64,000 nt of DNA, taken from positions 218,519 through 282,518 of the forward strand of contig SCFE01000078.1 of NCBI GenBank assembly GCA_004352715.1, given 5' to 3'. The notes beneath the pieces are model-generated. The model was not told the DNA's origin. It worked only from the letters and a program-made list of their open reading frames with translations, and did no database searches. A program made the translations under genes and the position numbers. Origin of the DNA: Hofstenia miamia. Its lineage: Eukaryota > Xenacoelomorpha > Acoela. Shown here piece after piece: positions 33,822-46,878 of the stretch (the stretch's first letter is position 1; each line of letters begins with the position of its first letter).

Positions 33822-35089
33822 GGGTTGCAGAAAGAGGAATTCATCAATGTTGAGACATAATTATCACTGTTTACTTTAAATTTCAAGGAGAAATGTTACA
33901 ATGCTTGTAGTTAGCTAATCTTTTCTTGGAAAAATGTATTCGGCCACTTCAGACCAAATCAGAGAATCTGTAAAAAATTTCATTGGTTGAGCTTTTTTCA
34001 GTCTATTTATATTGAAAATGTCTAATAGCAGACTTTCTTCGCCATATATGATGCCTGCTTACGTACCCCTTGCCATCCACGAGTTGATTATCTCCAAACA
34101 TTTGGAAGGGATCAGTCAACGTAGTATAGCCCGACTTGTAGAGCTAACTCGAACTACTGTCGGAGACGTCATCAGACATTTCACTTCTGAAAACATCATT
34201 GCCCCAAGCCAAATTCCGGAAGGCCAAAGACGACCTCCAAAACCTCCCAATCGGCTCTTATGTGCCTTTCAAAGCGAAATCCCAAGAATACTTCAGAAGA
34301 ATTTCGCAAGGGATGGGCTGATTATCACCTTTTGACAGCCAGAACTGTGCGAAATATCCTGAAAAATTACTCAATTTGGACTTTCGTGGCACGCAGAAAG
34401 TAATTCTTAACCTCAAAGCAAAGATTACGCCGGGTGAGGTGGGCCAATTTAATGAGACAATTCATCTGAACATTGGTCTAATGTTATATTTTCAGATGAG
34501 TCAAGATTTGAGCTATACTCATCGAAAAGAATGTTGATAAAGAGACCAACTGGGCAGAAGTTCAGATTATTGCCTCAACTTGGGGGATCATAAATTATGG
34601 TGGGAAGTCTGTAATGGTATGAAGCGCAATATGAGTGTGGCTTTCACAAAATTGTTCACATCACTGGTACTCTCCCAAGTTCTTAGTATGCTCGGATTCT
34701 AGAAAAGGAACTCTTGCCACTCCTCAAAAGAAATGACAAATTTCCTCCACAATAATGGGGTTGCTATCCTTGCTGACTGGCTTAGCCAATCTCCAGAACT
34801 TAACATTATCGAAAATATGTTGAAAGAGGTCAAATATCAAATTGGACAGCATACTCTTCACATTGATGACGAGCTGTGGAGCGCAATAATGAACGAATTT
34901 TATGCAATTCCCAACAGCTTTATTATATATAAGAAAGATATATATATATATATATATATATATNNNNNNNNNNNNNNNNNNNNNNNNNNNNNNNNNNNNN
35001 NNNNNNNNNNNNNNNNNNNNNNNNNNNNNNNNNNNNNNNNNNNNNNNNNNNNNNNNNNNNNNNNNNNNNNNNNNNNTTATATATAAAAA

Positions 35090-35124
<35 letters not shown>

Positions 35125-35160
35125 AAGAGACGCTTTTGTTGCTAAGTGCTTGTATTGCAG
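33822..35160 (+). mobile_element. Second Tc1-like copy, 5'-truncated
   Basis: It begins at the single N at 33821 with GGGTTGCAGAAAGAGG, a sequence that also starts at 32853 in the first copy. It carries the transposase N-terminus at 34012-34335 (a paired helix-turn-helix region: IHELIISKHLEG, SQRSIARLVELTRTTVGDV). Frameshifted middle parts follow, then a C-terminal segment at 34733-34930 with DWLSQSPELNIIENM, which keeps the Glu. A TA microsatellite and a gap are inserted at about 34930-35120, after which the 3' sequence resumes (GTTGCTAAGTGCTT). Confidence 0.82.
34964..35076. other. Assembly gap in a TA microsatellite
   Basis: 113 Ns flanked on both sides by (TA)n. Confidence 0.99.
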
Positions 35161-35289
35161 GGTATTCAATATGACGAGCTGTTTTGGAAAAAGAATTGAC
35201 CTAGAAATGTTTAAATTTAAAGAAATAGGTAACTTCAATTTTCCTAAAATTCCTCTATCAGAACCTAGTCAATAAAATTGTGAGTCGAT

Positions 35290-35690
35290 ATTGCAATTTA
35301 GGCTTTCTAGCTTAAAAGAATTAGAAGTTACTGTACGAAATCTAGACTTTAATAAATCTTCAGATACGACTCGTTTACCTTTCTTTATAATTAGAATTTA
35401 TTTTCATATATTTGATGATCACCTATCATTATGAAATTAATCAATGCATAGTTGAAAACGAATTTCCAGAGATAATGAAAAATCAGATGTGACAGCTTTA
35501 TATAAAAATGGAGATAATTTATAGACCAATCTCAATAACACACCCCTTTACTAAATTATTTGAAAATATACTGCACATACAAATCAATCAGCAACTTTAC
35601 AATTGATGCAATTATATCAATTGCTGAAAAAATATCCTCAAGTAAATCCTAATTTTTATCCAGTTGCATAGAATTTTCAAATTTTGACGA
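35290..35690 (+). pseudogene. Non-LTR reverse transcriptase fragment
   Basis: The plus-strand reading gives a NKSSDTTRLPFF block, an FPEIMK block and YRPISITHPFTKLFE with stops between them: the first RT motifs of a LINE. It is truncated on both sides and cannot be active. Confidence 0.55.
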
Positions 35691-35764
35691 TTAAATTTAA
35701 AAATAACGGATATCATCAAAATTCAATTAAGTGTTTTATGAGTTTTGTAATTCACTCAGTTTTT

Positions 35765-35880
35765 ATTTGACCGGTTTTAGACCAGTTCAAACCGGCTGGT
35801 CATAAAATACTGACCCGACCTGTGCCTGTATGATCGGTGCCGATCAAGCCGGTTAACACAATCGGTTTACAACTATGGAG
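35765..35880. repeat. hAT-like terminus fragment
   Basis: Dense ACCGG/CCGGT words (GACCGGTTTTAGACCAG, AAACCGGCTGGTC, GTGCCGATCAAGCCGG) end in TTTACAACTATG. The reverse complement resembles the CATAGTTGGAACCGG tip of the element at 42150-43109. Only one end was found. Confidence 0.45.
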
Positions 35881-36389
35881 GAAACCAGTAATTTCATTGG
35901 TTAAAACAGCAAGATTTCATTCACGCTACAAGTGCAAATATTGTTTTAAAACGTAATGTTTTTAGAATATAAGTTCACTTAAAAACAATTAGTGTTTAAA
36001 CAAAACTTTGTTTAAATAGAATTACATTATTTCGGGTAGTAAATATTTTGATAAATAGAAATTTTTAACAAATATATTATATATATCGTATATGTAGAAT
36101 GGCAAAATAATTTACACGATTAAATAAATTATGTACATGATTCCGAATCCTCTGTTTATATACGAAATTATTGGATTTAAATTTGAAGGTTTTATATGTA
36201 GCATACATGTACCCACTGATCTAATGTACATTTTGAACTAAATTTATTACATAACTGTGAATACTATTTGTCAACACAACCAAAAATGCCTATCAAAATC
36301 AAACATTTGTCCATGGGTCTCTGTAGCATAGTACAAGAGATGCATGATTTGTGCGTTCAAAGTAGGCAGCAGAGTTTTGCATTTTTTGA

Positions 36390-36500
36390 TTTAACGCTCG
36401 CTGCACGTGCCCGCCCTGCGCCGTTTATCTTCCAATGCCCGGTGCCAGCTCGCACGCTGGAATTCACCGGGCAAGAACGGCGGCCCGGTCTGCCCGCTAT
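36390..36500. repeat. GC-rich island with nested hairpin
   Basis: About 110 bases of strongly GC-rich sequence in an A+T-rich region. GCCCGGTG at 36437-36444 pairs with CACCGGGC at 36465-36472, and inside it CCAGC (36445-36449) pairs with GCTGG (36456-36460). An ORF through it (36268-36534) has no motif. Confidence 0.6.
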
Positions 36501-36754
36501 CTATTCAGAAAAACGTAAAATACTTCGAAATTAAATCAAAATGCACAAAAGTACTACATGTATATAATTTTGTCTTTTAGTGAGAAACTTCTTACGACTC
36601 CTATAAAATATATTAATTCTATCAAAGATTATGAATAGAGATTAGTGTTTTGCATTTCTGCCATTTTATTACAGCAAATGTAGACCAAAATTTAAATATT
36701 TTTGCGGTAAAAGCATAAATTTGTCGTGTTTTTGCAATTATATGAGATTGCTGA

Positions 36755-36925
36755 CAAACCTTAACTTAACGACAGTGTGCGACCCCCTCTTGATCGTCGC
36801 ACACTGCTGTTAAGGTAAACTTTAGCTTAACGAGAATATACACCTCAATTTTAACCTTAACTTAAGAAACACCGTCGCACACTGCCGTTAAGGCTTAAGT
36901 TAAAGTTACCTTAATGGCAGTGAGC
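36755..36925. repeat. Palindromic foldback (MITE-like)
   Basis: CCTTAACTTAACGACAGTG followed by GTGCGAC (to about 36782) is inverted in GTCGCACACTGCTGTTAAGG (36796-36815) and again in GTCGCACACTGCCGTTAAGG (36874-36893), which runs into CTTAAGTTAA. Two nested foldbacks result. No coding capacity. The transposon family is not clear. Confidence 0.6.
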
Positions 36926-37452
36926 GGCAGGCCTAAGGGAATTCAGCCAAATTGCTATTCTAAGTTATTGTGTGAACTATTCCAGTAACTAAAGACGAAT
37001 TCGCCACTTGTTTCCTCCTGAAACCGTTAGTTAACGCACATTGGAAATTAATATCGGGTGGTTTACCACATACCCTATTTAGAAGGCAACGAGTTTTGAA
37101 TTCTAGGGTTCGTTGGAACTAATTAGTAAAATGTGATATTCTGATCCCATTATCTTAAAACTAGGCTATCGGACTATATATTTTTGTGCGACTGAGACTA
37201 GCATAGACCTTGGAGCATAAATAAACTGGAACCACGTTTTTCAGAATTTTCTTCATCTTCATACCTTTGGCCAATCGTTACCAATATTGAAGACATGACA
37301 TGAGACGTTTAAGAACAGTACGGGTTGGCATTATATATTACATGCATTTATTGGAAAGTATAGCATGTCATTTTGAACATAGCAGATATGCTATCTCTAA
37401 TTTATTGTAAATATGTTTCCATATTTATGTAATAACGCGTGAAAATCACGAG

Positions 37453-38915
37453 TAGGGATGTGCCGGAATCCGGTAAAATCGGCAATTACACAACCGGATT
37501 CGAATATTCGGTATCCGGTAAAATTTAACTTGTTTACCGGATAACATATTCTGAGATAAAACTTGATTTAAAAATGGAATTCTCAAGAAAAAAGCTATAT
37601 TTCTACCATGATATGGAAGTTGTCATGTAACAGAACAAGATTTTTCTGACATATCAGGACGTAGTCTATTGAATATTTATATATTTTCATTTGTAAAAGG
37701 TCGATATTAATTAAGAAATGAGGTTGTTCTTCATTAATAATTAGTTCAACCAAAAGTAATACAATTCAATTTATTTTCTGCTGGTTTAATTTGCAGTCTG
37801 CTTAAAATGAGATGACTTTCAGATCAGGGGTGCAGTTAAATAGGAAAGTTATAAAGTCATAAAAAGTCGTATTTTTGTTTTTTGAAAAATACTGTATATT
37901 TGTGCCTGAAAGATCATAAAAGTCATATTTTGGCATAGTTTCATTAAATTAAGAAAAAAACTTAAATTAATGATAGCTTGTGACTGCCTTAAATGATTTG
38001 AACTAAAATATATATATATTCATTCAGTTTCAATTAATGTACTTCCTGGCTTAACCCCCGAGAAGTTTATTGCTAGCTAATTGCTGACCAGACCCGAACC
38101 ACTGGCCGACGCGTTTCTGGTACTCGCCATGTATGCTATGTTGGCAGCTGAAAATATTTTAAGGGAACTATATACATTATTACTTCAAGGATTTTGCACG
38201 ACACACGAGTTGCAGAACTGTGGCATGCGTAATCACGCAAAATATTAGGGTTGAAAATATAATTGCTTCAATTTAGGCCGCTACCAAGAAAAATCAAATT
38301 TGTTCAATGTTTGATAGAATTGAAATACCACCAGATGTTGTTATTACTCCCACCCTTGATCTTGGAAATGATACATGTGAAATAATCGCCAATATTAAGT
38401 CACGATTAGAAAATACCGGTTTCACTGCCATAATGGAAGGAAAGGGATGGATATTTAATAGGAATTGCATGCCAAGTTGCGAAATGTCAAGCAACATCGG
38501 CTGTAGTTGAAAGATGTTTCTCTATCGTGAGAAAACTCTTAGCCTATGACAGAAATCTTACCCACAATAATATATTGAAATTTATGTGATATTATAATTT
38601 ATTAAAGTAGTTGCTTTACAAAATTGACTTATTACGTAAGAGTTTTAGTACTTGTTTTATATTTTGTTCTCAGTAATAGAAAACGTTTATCTTGCTTAAA
38701 TTCATCATTTTGAAAAATGAATGTCATATTTTGGGGCATATTTAACTAAATTCCGTCATAATTTGCCATAAAAATATGGTCATACGTTGTTTTTTAAAGT
38801 CATGATTCTGGTTGCCCTAGTAATAATTGAACAATATATTATCCGGTATCCGGTAATTTGTCCGGAATTATCCGGTATCCGGTACATTCAATTCACTATC
38901 CGGATCCAATCCCTC
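37453..38915 (+). mobile_element. hAT element remnant, 1.46 kb
   Basis: The ends are inverted: TAGGGATGTGCCGGAATCCGG on the left and, reversed, GAGGGATTGGATCCGGATAG on the right. Both sides are packed with CCGGTATCCGGT-type subterminal words. Flanking 8-mers ATCACGAG (37445-37452) and ATCAAGAA (38916-38923) match at 6 of 8. It contains a hAT C-terminal dimerisation fragment. Confidence 0.75.
38300..38590 (+). pseudogene. hAT transposase C-terminal fragment
   Basis: At 38462-38590 the plus strand reads IGIACQVAKCQATSAVVERC and then FSIVRKLLAYDR...LKFM before a TGA stop. This is the classic ATSA..ER.FS block of the hAT dimerisation region. Upstream, 38307-38460 is open in a different frame, so a frameshift separates the two. 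The catalytic part of the enzyme is not visible. Confidence 0.72.
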
Positions 38916-38923
38916 ATCAAGAA

Positions 38924-41700
38924 TCAGAGAATTCAAAAAATTATTGCGTCATGGCATTGAATTTTGTGGGATAAAAATCTGATTGCAAGCTAGACTGTAT
39001 ATCTGTATTGCCAAATTTGCAAATATATAAAAACAACAGACCTTTGCTGCTGAAATACATCAGCCAAAAAACAGTGAATTTTTACACCATTTGGGAATTA
39101 CTAATATTTAAAAATTGATTTTTAACAAAATGTATTTCTATTTCGATTTTTAAATCTATATTTTGAAGTACTGTAGATTTGCTATCCACGAAAAATATCT
39201 TCACTTTCCTTGAGTCTTGATCTCACGACACAATGCAGCTGCCAATCCCTAAAATTTCTTCCTCTTCAGGCACCGAGGGCGAATGCATGCAATCACTAAA
39301 TATATTTTTAGGTACAACTGAATCGGTCTTGACCATTTGTTTCACAAAGTTGGTTTCAAGTTTTGAGCATTTTTTTATGTATCATTATTAGTTTATCACA
39401 TCATGCTATGAAGGAATTGAATTCTTGTACGTTTGCCATTTTTAGCATGATTGGATGTTCCTGCGTTGTCCCGTCTAATCTTAGTTTTACTTGGTGGATG
39501 CTTTCCTTGTGTAAGTATCAATATTTAGCCCCGCAATACCATGCTTTACATTTGGAAAACAGTTAAGTATTTCTGCAAGATACATGTAAATCCTATATAA
39601 ATCGTCTCTTACATGAATGAACACACCGCTTGAAATAAAAAATTAAATATCTACCAAACTGCTTGTGGAAGGGTATGCACTAACTTGGAGCTGTTGTTTA
39701 CTGGAGGTGGCATATAGCAACTCTGCGTTTATGCATTGTTAGTATGCAATTTAAAATATCTAATCAGAAAAAATGTACATTGTACATATATCAATCAGGG
39801 AACACAACAAGTTAGAAAATTTCATTAACAAAATTAAATACTAACTTTTGCATAAATTTGGAACACCTAACTAAAAATTAAGATTCGTAGTGTTTAGATG
39901 AAAATTCAAGTTTCAACGCTACTTTTTGTCTTTAATCATGTTTCTTGAAATGCAATGGGCTTTTGAGTTTGAACATTTGCTTGGCTTGTCCATCTACAGA
40001 AAATAATAGTTGAGGTTAAGTTTTGCTCATGGACTTTTGAACTCATGATTCTATGAACCTTAGGAATGAGAATGGTTCAACATAGCTAGATTATTTCTTA
40101 AAAGACTTAAAAGGTTTGTTTGAAAATGTGGATAAAACGCTTTGTGTCTTTAAAGTCAAAATGGGAAGTTTAGTGTTAAACCTAAAAAATTAAGCGTTGT
40201 GTTGTTAACTTACGACAGATATCAAAATAAGGCTTGCCATTCAAAACCAATTTTTTTAATAGTCTAAAATTTAATTCTGGACACGGGCGCGTACAAATAA
40301 TTTGAATAGGGTTGATAGCGCTAGATTAATGTCTTAGCAACTCAATTATGTTTTGAATCTAATTATAATTAAACAATCCAAAAACAATCAAACTGTTTTT
40401 CCATAATAAATATAAAATGGAAAATATAGAACATTGAAAATAATATACGTCAGTGGAAACAATAATCTTGAGTAATAGTCAATGTTCAGTGGATTAACTT
40501 TATTCCAGACCTTGCTCTGTATGTGAAAACAAGTTGGAATTTTCGGTCTCCTGAATTTTCTATTCCTTCGTCGCCTGACACCGATGCAGTTTGGCTCTGT
40601 AGAGGGGTAACAATGCGGCTCAGAAATAAAATTACTACTTGGAAGAAAATTTTGGCGATTCCAGACTTCTGGCTCATTGTCAGTAGAAGTCTAAACAAAA
40701 TTTGTTTTGAAAAATGCTTTAATAAGATTCAAGTATATTGTAATAACAGTCTAAAATTTGGCAGGGAACATATTTTAATATCGATTGGCAGAAACAAATT
40801 CTAAGATTGGCAAAACCAAAATAGCTTTTCTGTTATTTCCAATGAAACCAAAAGTAAGATACACTATATGTTGCAATAAAATGTATGAATCTGTATGCAT
40901 AATTTTTCTATATTAATATCAAATTGGTCTTTTGTTCATTAATTCCAGTGTTTTTATTGCTTTGTAATAGTCATCTGCCAATCAGAATGACATGCAGTCA
41001 AAGAAGGTGAAAGTATTTTGTTATTTTAGGATAACACAATTCATCTCCAATACTCTAATATGGGTAACCAGTACCAATATTTTAGTGGGCAGGTCAACCT
41101 ATTGGAAGATGTTGGGTACTGCAGGAATAGGACAATGAACCTAATTAATGATAAAATGAACTGCTCTGATATACTAAAGCGATGCAAAAATTTGAGCAAC
41201 TTCGGTCAAAAATCGGTCGCGCTGCTTAGTTACATCTTTGAGCCATGCGTACATTTTTGTGCAAGCCTACGTAATCACAAGAATCTCTGTGTTGAGTTTG
41301 ATTAACTCAGTGAAACAGAGGTAATATGTTCTGCATTGAAAGTGTTACACTTCGTACTTTCACCAACCAAGGCTATTAACAAGAAGGTGGTAAAATGAGC
41401 TCGTCTATCAAACCTTAATATTCTTTGCATGACGTCAACTCTCATAAATTAATAGAAATGCTATACCATAATTTCGAACACACAATGCTAAAGTTACGGG
41501 ATGCAAAATTGGTACGACCAAAAAGGATGTCAAAATCTTTTGATTGTCGAATGTTCCTTAAATTTCTTCAAGGCTAAAGAATATTAGAGAATGAGAGAGG
41601 TAAGTTAAATCTATTGACGATTTTGAAAATAAGACACAGTAACTTGAATTTAATGAGTTCATTCAATGTAAATCATGAACGTAAGAAGTTATATGATCAG
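38924..41700. other. Non-coding region
   Basis: No gene supported. ORFs at 39363-39566, 40523-40804 and 41060-41305 are short, lack recognisable motifs and have no obvious splice partners. Confidence 0.4.
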
Positions 41701-41701
41701 A

Positions 41702-42064
41702 TCACCTACAGCCAAAAATAAGACGGACACAGCTATTTTGAATGCGTTGTAGGTTTTTAATAAGATAATCGGGTAAACTAGCATAGAGCGAGTTACAGTA
41801 GTCTAATTTACATAGTACTAAACTTCTAACCAGCTCAATAGTTGTTTCGCCATTAATGAAGTGACGGATTCTACGTATAGATCTAAGGACGAGATAGCAG
41901 TGATGCGAAACATCATTAATGTGATCAACAAGAGAAAGATTTTCGTCTGATGTGACACCCAGGATTTTCACCTTGTTTCGAACACCAACTTCAGATCCCA
42001 TCAAACTAATGCTGCAAGGAACATTTTGGTGTTGTCGCATAAACTTTTTCATCTGAATATGCAT
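41702..42064 (-). pseudogene. LINE reverse transcriptase C-terminal fragment
   Basis: A 120-codon frame with VKILGVTSDENLSLVDHI, LRSIRRIRHFI, LVRSLVLCKLDYCNSLYASL and NLQRIQNSCVRLI: the thumb/connection end of a Jockey/CR1-like RT. The catalytic region upstream is absent, so it is a truncated dead copy. Confidence 0.82.
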
Positions 42065-42141
42065 GCACTCTGTTTTGTCAAAAAATTGATTAATAGTCTA
42101 TTATAGTCTAAGCTTTTAACAAAAGGTAAATTGCTGGATAT

Positions 42142-43117
42142 TGTAAGCACAGAGTTGGAAACGGTCACGTTTTTTGCTGACCCGACTGAACCGGCCGGTC
42201 AATCGGTCTATTTTTTAAGGAAAACTGACCAGTTTTGACCGGCGCCCAGAATTTGATATTTGCTACACAATGGTGACACTTTCTTAATGTTAAAGGAAAA
42301 GACACATCAATTTAATGACTAAGAAAGTTATATTATCAAATTGGAATATTTCTCAAATTTGCAAAGTATGCAATTCATCAGTACAGATTAAAGTCTAGAC
42401 AAGTTTGCTAAATCTTGATCCTTTCAAGACCACAAATGCAATAACAGCATCTATTTTTAAAAGAGTACGATTTCAATAACAAAATGTCTTTCCGAGGAGA
42501 CTTTGAACTCAAACTTGGCCTTTGAGGCTGGTATCAAAAAGGCTCTGTGGGCAATGAGCTGAATTGCGGAAAATGGAATGATTTTGATTTCTAAAAATAA
42601 AAGCACTATATCTATCTGTATTACAACGCATTCAATGTAAAACCATACATCAAAATATTACCTGTATCAAGAAATCCCTAGCCGGCTGTTAGGACTAGTT
42701 TATTGGCAATGCCGGTTGGCAGCCAATAAACTTAAGCTTAGGCCGGTATCTGGCAGTAGCAGTCAAAGTTCATCCACTTAGCAATTGTATATACAGGTAG
42801 TTTAATTGCAAAAATATATTCTAATATCACCAATCCAATATAAAACTCTAATTCAATTTATTACAAAAAATAATGTGAGGACATTAAATAATTTTGTTGT
42901 TTTGCCTAACATATATTTCATAACAATCACCCATCACCATGATCTTAAGAGTACTGCGTTGAGATTATAATCGTGGGCTTCAAATTTGCTCGCAGTTCTC
43001 ATTAGTAGGCCAAGTGAACACCGATCAACTGGCATGACAAAAATCCTGACTCTGTTACCGCTCACCGACTTGCCAATCGGCTGGCCGGGTCGAACCGGTT
43101 CCAACTATGTGTAAACA
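42142..43117. mobile_element. hAT-type non-autonomous element, 960 bp
   Basis: Element 42150-43109 has tips CAGAGTTGGAAACGGTC and, reversed, CATAGTTGGAACCGGTTC. Flanking 8-mers TGTAAGCA (42142-42149) and TGTAAACA (43110-43117) match at 7 of 8. CCGG-rich subterminal repeats lie inside both ends. The body has no readable transposase. Confidence 0.8.
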
Positions 43118-44680
43118 AACGGTTGAAATATGACAAAATTAAATGTGTTTTTTATTTGTGAATAGTTCATTCAATAAATGAAATTTTATTATCGGAAATA
43201 AAGTTAAAAAAGATATTTTTAGGAAAATCATTTCTAAATTGTATAACTGAGAACTGGAATAACTTGTCACTTTATACAAAAAAAACTTGATAATCGCGAT
43301 ATGTTCAAAAAAGGAATTAGGATTACAATTGCACTCATTCTTACCTCAAAATTTGCAGGGTTTGGCCACGATATACTTTCTATAATTGGTTTAACTACAA
43401 TGAATTTGCAAAACTCGTAAATAATCTGTATATTTTAACTTTTGTTTTGTGGATTGTATTTTTTGAAACAATTTTTAGCATTTCTTTGCATACTATCCTG
43501 CAACAATAAAGAAATTTTCTTTTTTTCTTTCTTCTTGCAATTTTGCTAATGCGTAGGTTTGTGATAATAAATGGTACTTGGTCAAATGCTTGTTGATTAA
43601 CAACTTTTCATCTAAATTGTCCTATTAAAAAGTATTTAATAGTGTTAGCAATTATTGAGCAAAACGTCATTTTTCCAAGTACCCATACATCATGAACAGG
43701 GGTGTATTTAGGGGGCTCTTGCGCCTGCCCCCCTCCTTTGGGGCAGGCCAATTTCAACTCATTTTCATGCGATCTCATCGATATATTGATGACATAAAGT
43801 ACAAAAAAAGTTGATCAATTCATAATTACTCTATTGCTTTATTTATTTAAACGTTTGATTAAATTTGCATATCTTTAACTATATAATCAAATTTCTTAAA
43901 ACATTTCCAAGAATTTTTTCACAATTATCATATATGCACGGGTGGGCACGGCATTATGCTAAGAGGGTGAAAAAACTACCTAGGCCTATATCAGGGTTGC
44001 CCTTGATATGGAAATTTCGCATCAAATCAAATCAACAGACTGTTGCTAACTGATATCAATTGATATCAATTCAAATCAACATTAATTTTTTGTTGATATC
44101 AAGAGTATTACATCATTTGATACAATGTATTCTTTACTTATTTCAATGAAATTGACTAACCTGCGCGATCATGTGCTTAAGCAGGGCACACGACATCATT
44201 AATAATTATTAATGCAATCTTGATTGCACTGCAGCACATTTGTATTTTGATAAATATTTATCCTAAATTTTTGCATGCTTACAAATCCAGTATGTTCATT
44301 ATTAATAACATTTCAACCATATTTAGTAAGTCAATTCTTAAATTATAGATCTGTTTGAAAGTGTTGCACATTCCACTTAATATGAATTGTTTTACATATG
44401 ATAGGGCCTAGCTATTCAAAGTGTCAAGAAAAATAAATAAACAAATATATTAAAATTATATGTATGCGACCACTGTGTAACAAAAAAATTATTGCGCTCA
44501 TTCTGTATGATGACAATAAAGAATACTACTCTGTACACAATTTTTTTACAAATCCCACTGTGTACGATAATTGCTGGGGAAAAAATTATAACTCCCACTC
44601 TGCATCAATTTTTTTTCAAAACTAACAAAAACCACTGAAAAACCAAAGTTAAAAACATATTACACAAAAAAACAAAATTA
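43118..44680. other. Non-coding region with possible hAT-like tips
   Basis: CAGGGGTGTATTTAGGGGG near 43697 and CAGGGTTGCCCTTGATATGG near 43992 look like left ends of hAT-type elements. The second is followed by TTGATATCAA words near 44050-44100. No matching right ends were found. No gene seen. Confidence 0.4.
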
Positions 44681-44681
44681 T

Positions 44682-45100
44682 TTATGGCTTTAAGTACTTA
44701 GATGCAAAACAAAGCTTGTTGCAAATTCTTGATAGTCTTTTCTGAAAAATCTTTTCAAACAATTTAAGAAGCGCCCTCCCATTGTTATTCCAGTTGCAAT
44801 TTTTACTAAAAGTATTCAAGGCATTTATAAATTCAAATCTTTGTTTTTCTAATGGGTTTGAAATCCTTCCTATTGAAGTTGTTGGTATTGAAAGCACACT
44901 TTCATTCATAGCTGATAGATAGGAAATGATTGACTGAATATATTCCTTTCTTGCCGTTTCAATTGTGTGGCCAGTTTGACATATAGGCCGTATATGTCTC
45001 GGATAAGAATTGGCCCCGTTTTGGAAATTCTTGATACGCGCCTGACCTTGAAATATGGCATGCAAACCTGTGCAGCTTGCTTAAGTGAAAATCCACTCAA
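44682..45100 (-). CDS. Unassigned ORF region
   Basis: A 127-codon frame (44682-45065) with ordinary, non-repetitive composition, including SIPTTSIGRISNPLEKQRF and a basic C-terminal half. A second frame (44906-45100) overlaps it. No family recognised and no clear splice sites. It could be a fragment of a decayed transposon gene or a chance ORF. Confidence 0.2.
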
Positions 45101-45109
45101 TACTGTTAC

Positions 45110-46440
45110 ATTTTGGGCGATGCATTGAACAAATTGATTAAAGTATAAGTAACAGTCATATACTGTATATATGTGCTAGCTTATTAGGATTCTACGACAA
45201 TATTTAGTCTCATGGGATTTATTGGTTCCAGTACTTTGCAACTGAAAGCTGGGATTAAATATTTCTGGGGACAGAGTTTTGGCAATTTTGGTCGTTGTAG
45301 AACTACATGAGGCCATGAGACTAGACATAGACTTGGACAAAAAGCAATAGGACTAAATCGGACTGGGAACAATATAATTTGATGCCCCGCAAAACCTTAA
45401 TACTTGAAGTGACAACAATTTTGAACCGGTTTTACCTGCACATATCCACAGGTACGGGCGGATGGGAAGCTTTCCATTCCATATAGTGTAATTTTTAATT
45501 ATGATTGTTTTCAGAAACATAAGTTATAAATATAATGTTGAAAAATTAATATGTAATGAATGTGAATTTTTTTCTTCATGGCCGCTCATAAGTTGCATAT
45601 AATTAACATGTGTAACAAATTTTAAAGTCAACCCGAATGTATCTCAAAATCGAACTCGAGCCCGACCCAACCAAATTTCATCTCTCCACTTCAAGATCGT
45701 TATTATTTTATGTAATAAGATTTTGTTAGCAACATGTATGTATGAAATTTTTTTATAGTGTTTCTATATCATTATTCACAAAATGTATGTTTTTGTATGA
45801 AACAAAATATGTTTTTACTCTTTTTATGATTTTGACATGTCTTCAGAAAATTTTCTAGAAGTCCCTACATTATGAGATTAAAATTTGCAGAAAAATCTTT
45901 GACAATCACAGGAGAATTATGAAATAGTTGATTCTCTCCTAAACTGTCAAAAATGAAGGCTAAATATTTTCAAAAAAACTGACAGAAATTAAAAAGAACC
46001 AATTTAAATGATGTGACCGCTAAGGCATGAAGCATTTTTAAGGTCAAGTAGAAATGTATTTGGCATCTGGCTGTAAATGAAGCAGAAATAATTAATCGGT
46101 CTGGCACACTGCTGATTTTGAAAAAATGACCACACAAATTCCTAATATTGAAAACTTAAGAACCAGAAAAAAATCGATGGCATTATTTCATTTTCATTAA
46201 ATCTCAATAACAGCCTATTGTTGTGTAAATAGTTTGATTACTTGTGCATTTGTCTTTGAAGGTCTAGATCCCAAAAGAACGCAATGATTAATTTCAATTT
46301 CCATTCTTTGAGTTTCTGTATCATTGAAATTTAAAATAATGTCTGACTAGAGCATGTGTTAAATACAATGTTGCTTAAATTGGTACGCTTTTATCTTAGG
46401 CTAAGTTAAATATTTACGCTTCGATAAACTATATGCAAAA
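45110..46440. other. Non-coding region
   Basis: Nothing supportable. The minus-strand ORF 45184-45372 has no motif. Confidence 0.4.
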
Positions 46441-46449
46441 TCTGTATTC

Positions 46450-46878
46450 CTAGCGATCAGTGTCGGGAAAAAATCCGATTTAAATTCAAAAAATCAAAAA
46501 TCGGATTTTTTTGGTTTAAATCGGATTTTTGATTTAAATTGGATCTTTTATCTAAATTTTGAATTTACCCACACAATCTTCCAAAGTAGTAAACATTAGA
46601 AATCCTTTTGATACTACTATTTTTGAAATACAATAATTTAATGAATTTTAAATAAACTGAAGATAAAAAACATGCAAAACAATAAATTGCCAATTCATTC
46701 CAATATAAAGGCAATGACTTCAAAACAATTAGAATACACTACTCGTATCTCTATTAGTGTACTTGATTTAAATCACTAATTGAACGAATAATGTGCTTTG
46801 ATTTAAATCATGATTTAATTCCGATTTAAATCAATGATTTAAATCGAGGGATTTAAATCGACCAACACTGCTAGCGAT
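46450..46878. mobile_element. hAT-type MITE, 413 bp, exact 8-bp duplication
   Basis: Element 46458-46870 is flanked by CTAGCGAT on both sides (46450-46457 and 46871-46878). The tips are CAGTGTCGGG and, reversed, CAGTGTTGGTCG. The subterminal regions carry many GATTTAAATC palindromes (about a dozen full or partial). No coding capacity. Confidence 0.92.
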
